A stretch of 11,685 nt of DNA from Bacteroidales bacterium (GCA_024689525.1 JAILDI010000002.1:1-11685), one strand, 5' to 3'; counted from the first letter of the stretch, positions 1-8,401 are shown. Notes: generated by a model not told the origin, from the letters alone. A program made the numbers and translations.

Positions 1-736
<736 letters not shown>

Positions 737-942
737 TTCTGTGAATCACAAATCTCTCAATTTGTGGCTCTTTTGGTTTTTTATTGCCTTTGAAATTGTA
801 GTCCCTAATTACTTCAACGAAAATTCCGTATTAGATAATTACAGACTATCTCTATCTTTGCTTTTACCTCTAATCTTTTCTCTCAGTATTGTCAATGAAC
901 GATCCGTTGAAACCTCATTTTTGAGTGCTCGTTTCAAACGGG
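737..942 (-). other. 23S rRNA transcribed leader with boxA-like motif and hairpin
   Basis: This AT-rich, non-coding stretch of about 205 nt lies between the probable transcription start of the 23S unit and the mature 5' end. On the minus strand, 900 to 884 reads GTTCATTGACAATACTG, which resembles the GTTCTTTGACAT-type leader motif found upstream of Bacteroidetes rRNA genes and may be a NusB/boxA-type antitermination site (inference). Next to the mature 5' end, 747-753 (CACAAAT) and 760-766 (ATTTGTG) form a 7-bp hairpin with a 6-nt loop that could help processing. I see no tRNA cloverleaf and no remnant of a 16S 3' end. The region 737-1051 has no supportable protein gene. Confidence 0.6.
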
Positions 943-946
943 ACTG

Positions 947-977
947 CAAAGGTACGCTTTTTTTCGAACCTGGCAAA
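947..977 (-). promoter_or_regulatory. Bacteroidetes-type rRNA promoter for the 23S unit
   Basis: On the minus strand, TACCTTTG (954 to 947) is a full match to the Bacteroidetes -7 consensus TAnnTTTG. TTTG (977 to 974) lies exactly 19 nt upstream and matches the -33 element. Further upstream, about 978-1006 is a run of A and T tracts that resembles an UP element, as expected for a strong rRNA promoter. Transcription would start near 941-943. This type of promoter normally sits in front of 16S in the phylum. Here it directly serves 23S, which argues that the gene is an independent transcription unit. Confidence 0.8.
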
Positions 978-1038
978 TTTTTTTTGCACTTTTTTCAAAA
1001 ATTTTCGAGACCGCTCCGGATATACGGCAAAAAGTACA

Positions 1039-1046
1039 TATCTTTG
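1039..1046 (+). promoter_or_regulatory. -7 element of the OPT transporter gene, possibly leaderless
   Basis: TATCTTTG is a perfect -7 match and is followed by only five bases (TATTT) before the ATG at 1052. Because the Bacteroidetes -7 element is centred about seven bases before the start of transcription, the RNA would begin at or within a couple of bases of the ATG, giving a leaderless or nearly leaderless message. I see no TTTG at the -33 spacing, so strength is uncertain. The same arrangement recurs at 9886-9899. Confidence 0.65.
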
Positions 1047-1051
1047 TATTT

Positions 1052-3070
1052 ATGGAAGAAAAGAAATCCCTCAGCTTGCCGGAAAATGCGCAGAGAAAGC
1101 TGCAGCCCGGCGAAAAGTACCTCCCGCTCCTGAATCCTGCAAAGAAATACGCGGAGGTGACGCCCTATTCAGTTGCAATGGGCCTTGTGATGGTTATCCT
1201 GTTCAGCGCGGCGGCGGCATACCTTGGCCTCAAGATCGGCCAGGTGTTCGAGGCGGCGATTCCAATCGCCATCATCGCCGTGGGTATGACCAGCGCTTTA
1301 AGGAAGGTCGATGGCCTGGCCCAGAACGTGATCATCCAGTCCATAGGCGGATGCTCCGGCGCAGTTGTGGCCGGTGCCATCTTCACCCTGCCGGCGATAT
1401 ACATCCTCCAGAGCAAGACGGACCCCGTAACAGGCGCCCTGATGTATCCGGAGCTCCAGGTGAACTTCACCCAGATGGTGATTTCGTCGCTGCTGGGCGG
1501 CATCCTGGGCATTCTTTTCCTCATCCCCTTCCGCAAGTATTTCGTGAAGGAAATGCACGGTGAGTATCCGTTCCCTGAAGCCACGGCCACCACGCAGGTG
1601 CTCGTGAGCGGCGAGGGCGGCGGAGCAGGCACAAAGACTCTGCTCATCTCCGGCCTCATCGGCGGTCTGTACGATTTCTGTGTGGCCACCTTCGGCACCT
1701 GGGCGGAAACCATCAGCACCACGGTTACCCACATCGGCCAGACAATTGCCGACAAGGCAAAGGTCGTCCTGAAGATGAACACCGGAGCGGCTATCCTGGG
1801 TATGGGCTACATCATCGGCCTTAAATATTCCTTCATCATCTGCTGCGGTTCGCTGCTTATCTGGCTCATCGTCATTCCCCTGATGAACCTCATCTGGGGC
1901 GGCAGCGTCATCGACCTGATGGGCGCCGGCCTGGCCACTCCTATCGGCGAAATGGCACCGGAGGAGATTTTCAAGACCTACGCGCGTCATATAGGTATAG
2001 GCGGCATTGCGATGGCCGGCATCATCGGCATTTGGAAATCCTTCGGCGTGATCAAGAGCGCCGTGGGCCTGGCCGTGGGCGAATTCAAGAAGGGCAAGCA
2101 GGTGAAGGTCGATGCCGAGCGCACCGAGCAGGACCTGTCGATGAAGATTATCGTCACGGGGATCATCATCACCCTCCTGGCCGTATTCGCATACTTCGGC
2201 CTGGGCGGCGTAGTGCATAACTTCTGGCAGGCTCTTGTGGGACTGCTGATCGTGACGGTGATTTCCTTCCTCTTCACCACCGTGGCGGCCAACGCCATTG
2301 CCATCGTGGGCTCCAATCCCGTGAGCGGTATGACGCTGATGACGCTTATCCTCGCCTCGCTGGTTCTGGTAGCCGTTGGCCTTAAGGGCAGCGCGGGTAT
2401 GGCGGCAGCGGCGCTCATCGGCGGCGTTGTGTGCACCGCGCTTTCCGTGGCGGGCTCATTCATCACGGACCTTAAGATTGGCTACTGGATTGGCTCCACG
2501 CCCCGCAAGCAGGAGGGATGGAAGTTCCTCGGCGTGGGCGTATCGGCCTTCACGGTGTGCGGAGTGATGCTTATCCTCAACAAGACCTATGGCTTCGTGG
2601 GCGACAATGCCCTCGTTGCGCCCCAGGCCAATGCAATGGCTGCGGTCATCGAGCCGATGATGAACGGCGGCGGCGCCCCCTGGCTGCTCTACGGCATCGG
2701 CGCTTTGATTGCCTTTGTGCTCACGCTGTTCAAAGTTCCCGCCCTGCCGTTCGCCCTCGGTATGTTCATCCCGCTGGACCTGAACCTTCCCCTCATCGTG
2801 GGCGGCGCCATCTCGTGGTTCGTGACCACCCGCAGCAAGGACAAGGCCATCAACCAGGCACGCGGCGAAAAAGGCACGCTCATCGCCTCCGGCTTCATCG
2901 CCGGCGGCGCGCTCATGGGCGTAGTGAGCGCCATCCTCAAATTCGCCGGCACCGACCTCTTCCTCACCACCTGGAACGAGCGCTTCGGCGAAGCCATCGC
3001 CATCGTCCCCTTCATCGCCATCATTGCGTATATGATTTACGCTTCGATGAAGACGGAGTCTAAGCGGTAA
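1052..3070 (+). CDS. OPT-family oligopeptide transporter
   Basis: This encodes a 672-residue, very hydrophobic inner-membrane protein of the prokaryotic branch of the OPT family. These are secondary transporters expected to bring small peptides (some homologues carry metal-ligand complexes) into the cytoplasm with protons. A soluble N-terminus (about 1-38, with PENA and LQPGEKY) is followed by the family's first membrane block [15 protein letters not shown] (57-71). Other diagnostic pieces are [13 protein letters not shown] (99-111), [14 protein letters not shown] (171-184), SNPVSGMT (421-428), [17 protein letters not shown] (471-487) and FIPLDLNLP (572-580). Hydrophobic stretches suggest 12 to 16 membrane segments, and the length is normal for the family. 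The ATG at 1052 is supported by the family-like N-terminus and by the -7 element just upstream. The stop overlaps the 3' end of the convergent pepT by 11 bp. Substrate specificity cannot be read from the sequence; peptides are the best guess given the neighbour. Confidence 0.95.
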   Translation: MEEKKSLSLPENAQRKLQPGEKYLPLLNPAKKYAEVTPYSVAMGLVMVILFSAAAAYLGLKIGQVFEAAIPIAIIAVGMTSALRKVDGLAQNVIIQSIGGCSGAVVAGAIFTLPAIYILQSKTDPVTGALMYPELQVNFTQMVISSLLGGILGILFLIPFRKYFVKEMHGEYPFPEATATTQVLVSGEGGGAGTKTLLISGLIGGLYDFCVATFGTWAETISTTVTHIGQTIADKAKVVLKMNTGAAILGMGYIIGLKYSFIICCGSLLIWLIVIPLMNLIWGGSVIDLMGAGLATPIGEMAPEEIFKTYARHIGIGGIAMAGIIGIWKSFGVIKSAVGLAVGEFKKGKQVKVDAERTEQDLSMKIIVTGIIITLLAVFAYFGLGGVVHNFWQALVGLLIVTVISFLFTTVAANAIAIVGSNPVSGMTLMTLILASLVLVAVGLKGSAGMAAAALIGGVVCTALSVAGSFITDLKIGYWIGSTPRKQEGWKFLGVGVSAFTVCGVMLILNKTYGFVGDNALVAPQANAMAAVIEPMMNGGGAPWLLYGIGALIAFVLTLFKVPALPFALGMFIPLDLNLPLIVGGAISWFVTTRSKDKAINQARGEKGTLIASGFIAGGALMGVVSAILKFAGTDLFLTTWNERFGEAIAIVPFIAIIAYMIYASMKTESKR

Positions 3071-4280
3071 AGAGAGAAATAATATTAAGGATTACTTCCG
3101 AAGCCTTCTCCATGCTCTGGAGCGGGACGAATTCCATTTTGCCGTGGAAGTTCAGGCCGCCGGCGAAGATGTTGGGGCACGGGAGGCCTTTGAAAGACAG
3201 GTTGGCGCCGTCGGTGCCGCCGCGGATGGGCTGGATCTTGGGCTTCACGCCCGCCATCTCCATAGCCTTTACCGCCTTGTCGATGATGTGGTAGTGCGGC
3301 TCCACCTGCTCGCGCATATTGTAGTACTGGTCGCGAATCTCGGCCACAGCCGTGCCGGCGCCATACTTTTCGTTGATCGCGGCAGCTGCCTTGGCCATCA
3401 TCTCCTTGCGGGCTTCGAACTTCGCACGGTCGTGGTCGCGGATGATGTAGGCCACATCGGCCTCCTCCACCGTCCCCTTGAATGAAATCAGGTGGAAGAA
3501 TCCCTCATAGCCTTCGGTGTGCTCCGGCCTTGCGAGCGCGGGCAGCATCGACCCGAGTTCCTGGCCGATGAGGATCGCATTCTTCATCTTGCCCTTGGCA
3601 TAGCCCGGGTGCACGTTCCTGCCCTGGATATGGATCTTTGCCGATGCGGCGTTGAAGTTCTCGAACTCCAGTTCGCCCACTTCCCCGCCGTCCATCGTAT
3701 ACGCGTAGGTGGCATCGAAGCGCTTGACATCGAACTTCACCACGCCGCGGCCGATTTCCTCATCGGGAGTGAAGCCGATGCGGATGGGTCCGTGCTTGAA
3801 CTCCGGATGCTCCACGATATACTGCACGGCGTTCATTATTTCAGCGACGCCCGCCTTGTCATCGGCCCCCAGGAGGGTGGTTCCGTCGGTGGTGATGAGC
3901 GTCTGGCCCTTGTAGTGAAGCATTTCGGGGAATTCCGACGGCTTGAGCTGCAGGCCGGGAACTCCCTTAAGGTCGATGTCGCCTCCGTCGTAATTCTCGA
4001 TGATCTGCGGCTTGATATCGGCCCCGCTGGCGTCAGGGGCGGTGTCGACATGGGCGATAAAGCCGATGGCGGGCACCTCCTTGTCGATGTTGCCGGGAAT
4101 GCGGCCCATCACGTAGCCATACTCGTCCAGCTCCGTTTCCACGCCCATGGCCTCCAGCTCGGCCTTAAGCATCTTCAGGAGATCCCACTCCTTCGCCGCC
4201 GACGGCTGGCTTTCGCTTTCCTCGTTGCTCTGCGTGTCAACGGCCACGTACCTTAAAAATCTGTCTAAAATCTTTTCCAT
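3060..4280 (-). CDS. pepT: Peptidase T (tripeptide aminopeptidase, M20 family)
   Basis: This encodes a 406-residue cytoplasmic zinc aminopeptidase that removes the N-terminal residue from tripeptides; the E. coli/Salmonella enzyme is of nearly equal length. All M20B active-site elements are visible: zinc ligand His77 and Asp79 in AHVDTAPD, bridging Asp140 in LLGADDKAG, the catalytic Glu pair 174-175 in TPDEEIGRG, Asp197 in YTMDGG, and His379 in [11 protein letters not shown]. His224 in [10 protein letters not shown] lies in the inserted dimerisation domain (about 208-312) and corresponds to the substrate-binding His of the family. [12 protein letters not shown] (351-362) is also typical. There is no signal peptide. 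The gene is convergent with the OPT transporter and their 3' ends overlap by 11 bp, fitting a shared role in peptide nutrition, though they are not co-transcribed. The upstream spacer is AT-rich, with only a weak -7-like sequence (TAGTTTTT at 4294 to 4287). Confidence 0.97.
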   Translation of the reverse strand: MEKILDRFLRYVAVDTQSNEESESQPSAAKEWDLLKMLKAELEAMGVETELDEYGYVMGRIPGNIDKEVPAIGFIAHVDTAPDASGADIKPQIIENYDGGDIDLKGVPGLQLKPSEFPEMLHYKGQTLITTDGTTLLGADDKAGVAEIMNAVQYIVEHPEFKHGPIRIGFTPDEEIGRGVVKFDVKRFDATYAYTMDGGEVGELEFENFNAASAKIHIQGRNVHPGYAKGKMKNAILIGQELGSMLPALARPEHTEGYEGFFHLISFKGTVEEADVAYIIRDHDRAKFEARKEMMAKAAAAINEKYGAGTAVAEIRDQYYNMREQVEPHYHIIDKAVKAMEMAGVKPKIQPIRGGTDGANLSFKGLPCPNIFAGGLNFHGKMEFVPLQSMEKASEVILNIISLFTA

Positions 4281-4325
4281 ATCGATAAAAAACTAATAAT
4301 CAATACGTCCATAAGCATTTTTGCC

Positions 4326-4448
4326 CCAAAAATGCGCACCGGCATGCGATTTTGAGCTGTTGGCCTGCAAAAAACGGCCAAAAATGCAGACCAGCTGGCA
4401 TTTTTGTGTGGCCGACCAGCAAAAACAGGCCAAAAATGCGCACCGGCA
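4326..4448. repeat. Degenerate tandem repeat, 52-bp period, in the pepT/ostA spacer
   Basis: The word CCAAAAATGC starts at 4326, 4378 and 4430, which is exactly 52 bp apart each time. Units 1 (4326-4377) and 2 (4378-4429) align along their whole length without gaps, with about 70% identity by eye. The third copy keeps the first 19-20 bases and matches unit 1 exactly over CCAAAAATGCGCACCGGCA (4326-4344 and 4430-4448), then runs into the stop codon of the OstA-like gene at 4449-4451. Unit 2 contains an internal inverted repeat (CAAAAATGC at 4379 and GCATTTTTG at 4398), and a further GCATTTTTG-like copy lies just before unit 1 near 4315. No protein gene fits here. It may be a dispersed extragenic repeat or a minisatellite; the family is not one I can name. 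Confidence 0.75.
4369..4406 (-). terminator. Candidate intrinsic terminator of the surA/ostA operon
   Basis: On the minus strand, CAAAAATGC (4406 to 4398) pairs with GCATTTTTG (4387 to 4379) around a 10-nt loop containing CAGCTG. GCCG and a run of six T (4374 to 4369) follow. It lies 43 bases past the stop of the OstA-like gene. The stem is AT-rich and belongs to the 52-bp repeat, so termination may be incidental to the repeat. Confidence 0.4.
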
Positions 4449-6977
4449 CTAGCGGTGGCCCTGCTGGCGGGCGAGTTCGCGCTCCAGGTAGCGTTCGTAG
4501 ATGCGGCGTTCGCGCTGGGCGCGACGTTCGGCACGTTTCAAGGCGCGGAGCTTGCGGGCGCGCTCGCGCTCGAGGCGCTTCTGCTCCTTGGCGGCCTGGC
4601 GCTCCTCGTAGCGGCGGTCCTCATCCGCCCAGCGGGCTTCGCGGGCAGCCTGGCGTTCCGCCCTGCGGCGTTCACGCTCCAGGCGCCTGCGCTCCTTGGG
4701 TGTGAGCGTGGATTCGTCCACGGGATTATCCACGGATGCGGGCGTATCGCCGCTGCCGGAATCCACGGACGAGCCGCTGTCATCGCCCTCGGGGCCTTCC
4801 GGAGCAGTATCATCCCCCGCCACAATATCTTCCTCGTCGACCACGGCTTCATCGACAGGCGTTTCATCCTCCTCCGGCTCTTCAACCTTCGTGGAACGGG
4901 CCCTCTCTACGGCAAGGGCGTCGCGGCGGGCGATTTCCTTATAAATATTATTAATGTATCCGGGGAAATACTTGCTCGTCTGATTGAACTCCGGATGGGA
5001 ACGGGCAAGGTAACTCGTGCGCTCGCTGCCGCGCGGCACCAGCGAGGTGATGTCCTCGGGGCCCTTGGGCTGTTTGTCCGGATCCCAGCGGAAGCCTTTC
5101 AGCTTGCGCTCGTCCTTGGGCAGCTGGACCGCGGGATATGCGTCGTTCTTTGCATCCTCGAAGTAGTATATGCGTTGCAGGTTGCCGTCCTGGAACGTGG
5201 CGTACAGCATCTTGGATTCCACTTTGTTCACGGTAGCCAGCGAGCCGTTCTCCTCCAGGAAGAACAGTGCCGATGCCCCGCCCAGCGCGTCAAAGCGCTT
5301 CAGCGCCGCGGTGGAATCGAAGTACGCCACCATCTCCGCGCCGCGGATTTGGTCGAAGGCGTGGGCCAGGGAGTCCTCGCAGGTGGTGATGAAGGCGTTG
5401 GACATGAGCGATGCCTTCTCCACGCGCTGATTCTTAACCTGAACGTATATACTGTCGGCCACGTACTGACGATTACCCTCGTTGTACACAATAGGGTCCT
5501 TGTACATTCGGATCAGCGAATCCAGCTCCGTGAACACCAGCGAGTCGCAGGCCATCTGGATGTCGCTGCGGTACATCCGCACGTTTCCGCGGCACTGGAT
5601 GAATCCCACCTTCGTGGAATCCTTCGGCGGCGGAGGAGGCAACACTTCGGTGGTGTCGGCTGCGGGAGCCAGGCCCAGGGAATCCAGGGCCGATGCGGCC
5701 AGGGAATCCGCGGGCGCAAGAAGAGTGTCCGCCGGGGCGGTCAGCGAGTCAGGAGATTCCTCGACTCCGCCCGGAATGACAGAAGTGTCCTCTTTCGGAG
5801 GCTCTGCGGGCGGAGGCGTGGCTCCGCCGCGGCCGCCCCGGCCCGTGGGCGGGCGATTGGGGTCGTTGGCCGCAGCCTCTTCAGCCGCTTTCTGCGCGGC
5901 TTCTGCCGCTTTGCGGCGATATTCAGTTACGGGATCGGCCTCCAGGTCGCTAAGGCGTTTGTTTGCGTTCACCACCGCCATCGAGTCAACTTCGCAGCGG
6001 GGACGGCCCTGATATTCAAGGAGGTCGCCGCCAAGATACAGACTATCGACCTTGCCCTCATTCTCAGACCAGGTAACCACGGCCGGATCCCGCATAAGCC
6101 TTACGCGGGACGAACTGTCGACATATTCCAGCCTGCCCGCAAGGGCGAACACGCTCCTCGTCGTGTCGATTACCTCAACGTGCCCCAGCATTTCCAGGTC
6201 GTTGGTATTGCGATGGAAGTACAGCGAATCCGACCAGGCCTCCTGCTCCTTCGTGAGCAGATGCACCTTTTTCCGGAAGAAGAATATCTCACGCGCCCTG
6301 TCGTACCAGCCGTCGTTGGCGCTCAGCATCCTGTCGCTCTCCCAGGCGTCCGTGCCGAAGCCGAAATACGCCGTGGAGATGTCCGAGCGGTACTCAAGGC
6401 GTGATGTCTTCACGAAAATCGAGTCCGAGAACATATTCACCTCGTCGTTGAACACGAAGAGCGAAAGCTTGGACTCATATGTGCCGAACAGGCTCTCTAT
6501 CACCTGCCCGTCCTTATCCTTCATGGACGCACCGCCCTGAAAAACCGCCACACTGTCCTTGGTGTTGTAGTCCAGATAGCGTGTGCGAAGGATGTCGTGG
6601 TCCTTGTCCTCCAGTTCCACCAGGCCGCGGAACTTGGCCATATCCTCGTCCACCACATACTCCAGGGTTTCACTGGTGAGGGTGGTGCGGTCCTGGGTGA
6701 TTTTCACGTGGCCGATGCAGCGGATGACGTTGGTGTTCACGTTCCACCAGGCCGTATCGCACACCAGATAGGTGTTGTTGTGGAAGAACCGGGCCGGGCC
6801 GGTAACCTTTCTGAAGCTCTGGCCTCCCTTGTCGATAAGCTCCGCCGACTTAGCGCTGATTAGCGTCACGTGCGGATCCCTGTCCTCATTGCTGTTCCTC
6901 TGGGCTGAAGCACGAGGCGCCGCCGCGAAAAGCGACAGCGCAACAATCACAGCCGTAATGCGGGGAACGAACCTCAT
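4449..6977 (-). CDS. OstA/LptA-like envelope protein with long charged C-terminal tail
   Basis: This encodes an 842-residue protein that begins with a signal peptide (hydrophobic core about 8-20, AxA-type site at RASAQ near 22-26) and so acts in the periplasm or outer membrane. Residues about 36-340 show the repeated beta pattern of Bacteroidetes OstA-like proteins, which are related to LptA and the N-terminus of LptD and are thought to help carry lipopolysaccharide across the periplasm. Recurring units include YLVCDTAWWN, IRCIGHVKI, SDSLYFHRNTNDLEMLGHVEV and VDSLYLGGDLLEY. A low-complexity Ala/Pro/Gly linker (about 352-452) interrupts the domain, which resumes at VGFIQCRGNVRMYRSDIQMACDSLVF and continues to about 690. 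The final 145 residues are not OstA-like: an acidic Glu/Asp/Ser part (697-757) is followed by a Glu/Arg-rich helical part (761-842). The ATG overlaps the stop of the surA-like gene (TAATG), so the two are probably translationally coupled. Transport of LPS is inferred from family and context. Confidence 0.86.
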   Translation of the reverse strand: MRFVPRITAVIVALSLFAAAPRASAQRNSNEDRDPHVTLISAKSAELIDKGGQSFRKVTGPARFFHNNTYLVCDTAWWNVNTNVIRCIGHVKITQDRTTLTSETLEYVVDEDMAKFRGLVELEDKDHDILRTRYLDYNTKDSVAVFQGGASMKDKDGQVIESLFGTYESKLSLFVFNDEVNMFSDSIFVKTSRLEYRSDISTAYFGFGTDAWESDRMLSANDGWYDRAREIFFFRKKVHLLTKEQEAWSDSLYFHRNTNDLEMLGHVEVIDTTRSVFALAGRLEYVDSSSRVRLMRDPAVVTWSENEGKVDSLYLGGDLLEYQGRPRCEVDSMAVVNANKRLSDLEADPVTEYRRKAAEAAQKAAEEAAANDPNRPPTGRGGRGGATPPPAEPPKEDTSVIPGGVEESPDSLTAPADTLLAPADSLAASALDSLGLAPAADTTEVLPPPPPKDSTKVGFIQCRGNVRMYRSDIQMACDSLVFTELDSLIRMYKDPIVYNEGNRQYVADSIYVQVKNQRVEKASLMSNAFITTCEDSLAHAFDQIRGAEMVAYFDSTAALKRFDALGGASALFFLEENGSLATVNKVESKMLYATFQDGNLQRIYYFEDAKNDAYPAVQLPKDERKLKGFRWDPDKQPKGPEDITSLVPRGSERTSYLARSHPEFNQTSKYFPGYINNIYKEIARRDALAVERARSTKVEEPEEDETPVDEAVVDEEDIVAGDDTAPEGPEGDDSGSSVDSGSGDTPASVDNPVDESTLTPKERRRLERERRRAERQAAREARWADEDRRYEERQAAKEQKRLERERARKLRALKRAERRAQRERRIYERYLERELARQQGHR
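5752..5781. repeat. In-frame palindromic repeat-like insertion in the OstA-like gene
   Basis: The stretch GGAGATTCCTCGACTCCGCC followed by CGGAATGACA resembles the dispersed palindrome seen in many bacterial genomes, of the type TCATTCCGAGCGAAGTCGAGGAATCT. The outer arms ATTCC (5756-5760) and GGAAT (5773-5777) still pair, while the inner arm has drifted. On the coding (minus) strand it is read in frame as VIPGGVEESP (residues 400-409), close to the VIPSEVEES peptide that this type of repeat yields when translated. It sits in the Ala/Pro linker, where an insertion would do little harm. Recognition is from memory of the repeat type, and only one copy is present in the window. Confidence 0.5.
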
Positions 6978-8353
6978 TATTTGGATACCTTACTGCTCCA
7001 GACTTCACGTTTGAACGGGCAATTCCTGTATATGGGGTCGATCACGATGAATGTGTCGCGGATCTTGTCCTCCAGGAAGCGGTCGATGGCCTGCAGCTGA
7101 TAGCTGTAGCGCACCTGTTCCAGAATCTGCGAATAGTCGGTATCGAAGGTGGCGGGGTGCGCGGGGATGATCTTATCGACCCGGATAATCTTGTACACCA
7201 GATTTCCGCTGCGGCCTTCATTGTCCAGCGACTCCACCGGCTCCGAAATCTCCCCTTCCTTCAGGTCTTTGATAACCGCATAGTCCTGGGGCTTCAGCTG
7301 GTCGATTTCGAAATACGACGAGCCGGTCTGGGGATCCGCCATCTGGCCTCCGTTGGTGCGCGTGGCAGGGTCTTCCGAATAGAATCGGGCGGCAAGCTCG
7401 AAGGTCATTCTGTCTTCCAGAATCAGGTTGCGGAGGCTGTCCAGGCGGGCAAAGCCCTTCTCCCTGTCGTCAGCCGTGTAAGACGGCTTCAGGAGAATGT
7501 GGCGGGCGTTGAACATATCGCCCCTCTTCTCCAGGACCTCGATGATATGGAAACCGTCCGGGGTTTCCACAATCTGGGAAATCACGCCGGGCTTGAGGGA
7601 CATTGCGGCATCCGAGAATGCGGGCCAGAAGATGTTCCTGGAGGCCATTCCCAATTCGCCGCCCTTGCGTGCGCTGCCCGGATCTTCCGAGTACAGACGA
7701 GCCAGGGTGGAGAACTTCTCGCCGCTCATGATGCGTTCGCGCAGGCTGAGGAGTTTCTCCTTCACGGCCATCTTCGCGGCTTCCCTGTCGGGATACACGC
7801 AAATCTGGCTCAGCTGGTACTTGATGGGCACCATGGGAAGGTCCTCAACCGCAGTGGTGTCCAGCCACTGGCGGATATCGTAGGGGGTGAGTTCCGGAAT
7901 ATTACTGGCCACCTGTCCCTGCTCCTGCTGGGTGAGGCTCTGCTCCTCCAGGGTCTTGCGCCACTCCTGACGCAGCTGATAAAGCGGTTTACCGAAATAC
8001 TTCTCCACTTCCTCGTCGCCGCCCAGATAGGTGCGGAACTGGTCCAGGCGGCTGGAAAGCTCGCTTTCCACCATTTCCTGGTTCACGTTGAGGGAGTCGA
8101 TGCGGGCCTGCATGAGGAACAGCTTGGATTCCATCATACTTTCCAGGATCTCGCAGCGGATATCCCTGTCCGTCGCCATTCCCTGGGCACGGAGACGCTG
8201 AACCTCCGCCTCCACATCCGAGATAAGGATTACTTCATTGCCTATCACGGCCACGGTCTTGTCGATGACGCCGTTCCCATACCTCTGGGCATGAGCGCAC
8301 AACGGCAATACTGTCAGGGCCGCTGCAAGGATTATCTTGTGTGCAAGTTTCAT
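6977..8353 (-). CDS. surA: SurA-like periplasmic chaperone / peptidyl-prolyl isomerase
   Basis: This encodes a 458-residue exported protein with a signal peptide (hydrophobic 7-19, cleavage near CAHAQ at 19-23). A SurA-type N-terminal chaperone domain (about 29-165) begins with the family sequence DKTVAVIGNEVILISDVE. Two parvulin domains follow. In the first (about 178-277) the usual HIL at the start is replaced by LSQI, but YSEDPGSARKGGELG and the ending TPDGFHIIEV are intact. The second (about 283-393) has a good ARHILLKP start and FYSEDPATRTNGGQM, but its end (GNLVYKIIRVD) lacks the usual G-F/H-HI. SurA escorts unfolded outer-membrane beta-barrels through the periplasm. The degenerate halves suggest that chaperoning matters more than catalysis, as known for one domain of E. 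coli SurA. It is co-transcribed with the downstream OstA-like gene, overlapping by one base, and preceded by its own -7 element. The symbol reflects family resemblance rather than proven orthology. Confidence 0.92.
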   Translation of the reverse strand: MKLAHKIILAAALTVLPLCAHAQRYGNGVIDKTVAVIGNEVILISDVEAEVQRLRAQGMATDRDIRCEILESMMESKLFLMQARIDSLNVNQEMVESELSSRLDQFRTYLGGDEEVEKYFGKPLYQLRQEWRKTLEEQSLTQQEQGQVASNIPELTPYDIRQWLDTTAVEDLPMVPIKYQLSQICVYPDREAAKMAVKEKLLSLRERIMSGEKFSTLARLYSEDPGSARKGGELGMASRNIFWPAFSDAAMSLKPGVISQIVETPDGFHIIEVLEKRGDMFNARHILLKPSYTADDREKGFARLDSLRNLILEDRMTFELAARFYSEDPATRTNGGQMADPQTGSSYFEIDQLKPQDYAVIKDLKEGEISEPVESLDNEGRSGNLVYKIIRVDKIIPAHPATFDTDYSQILEQVRYSYQLQAIDRFLEDKIRDTFIVIDPIYRNCPFKREVWSSKVSK

Positions 8354-8379
8354 CTTTTGCGTTTTAACAGTATAGTCTG

Positions 8380-8387
8380 CAAATATA
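8380..8387 (-). promoter_or_regulatory. -7 element of the surA/ostA operon
   Basis: On the minus strand, 8387 to 8380 reads TATATTTG, a full TAnnTTTG match, 26 bases before the ATG of the SurA-like gene, predicting a short untranslated leader of about 20 nt. No clear TTTG lies at the -33 position. The element is part of an AT-rich inverted repeat (CAAATAT 8380-8386 and ATATTTG 8392-8398) that starts just past the stop of the upstream carboxypeptidase gene and could act as a weak terminator or operator. Confidence 0.6.
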
Positions 8388-8401
8388 ACAAATATTTGCG
8401 A

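Noticed and set aside
853..860. TATCTTTG on the plus strand inside the 23S leader
   Set aside because: It matches the -7 element but has no -33 partner, and no gene starts nearby on that strand except OPT, which has a better placed element at 1039.
737..942. tRNA-Ile/tRNA-Ala in the region before 23S
   Set aside because: No cloverleaf, no TTCGA-type T-loop in the right setting and no CCA end could be found. The stretch is too AT-rich for a tRNA.
1298..2218. Open frame of 306 codons antisense to the OPT gene
   Set aside because: The OPT frame has unmistakable membrane motifs. This frame has no recognisable domain.
4326..4448. CRISPR array
   Set aside because: The 52-bp periodicity comes from whole units that resemble each other, not identical repeats with unique spacers. 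There are only three copies and no cas genes.
4265..4534. Open frame of 89 codons through the repeat spacer on the minus strand
   Set aside because: It spans the 52-bp repeats and the pepT start, has no family resemblance, and overlaps the end of the OstA-like gene in another frame.
4404..6404. Open frame of 666 codons on the plus strand
   Set aside because: It is antisense to the OstA-like gene, shows no family motif, and its composition is the complement of the charged tail and linker.
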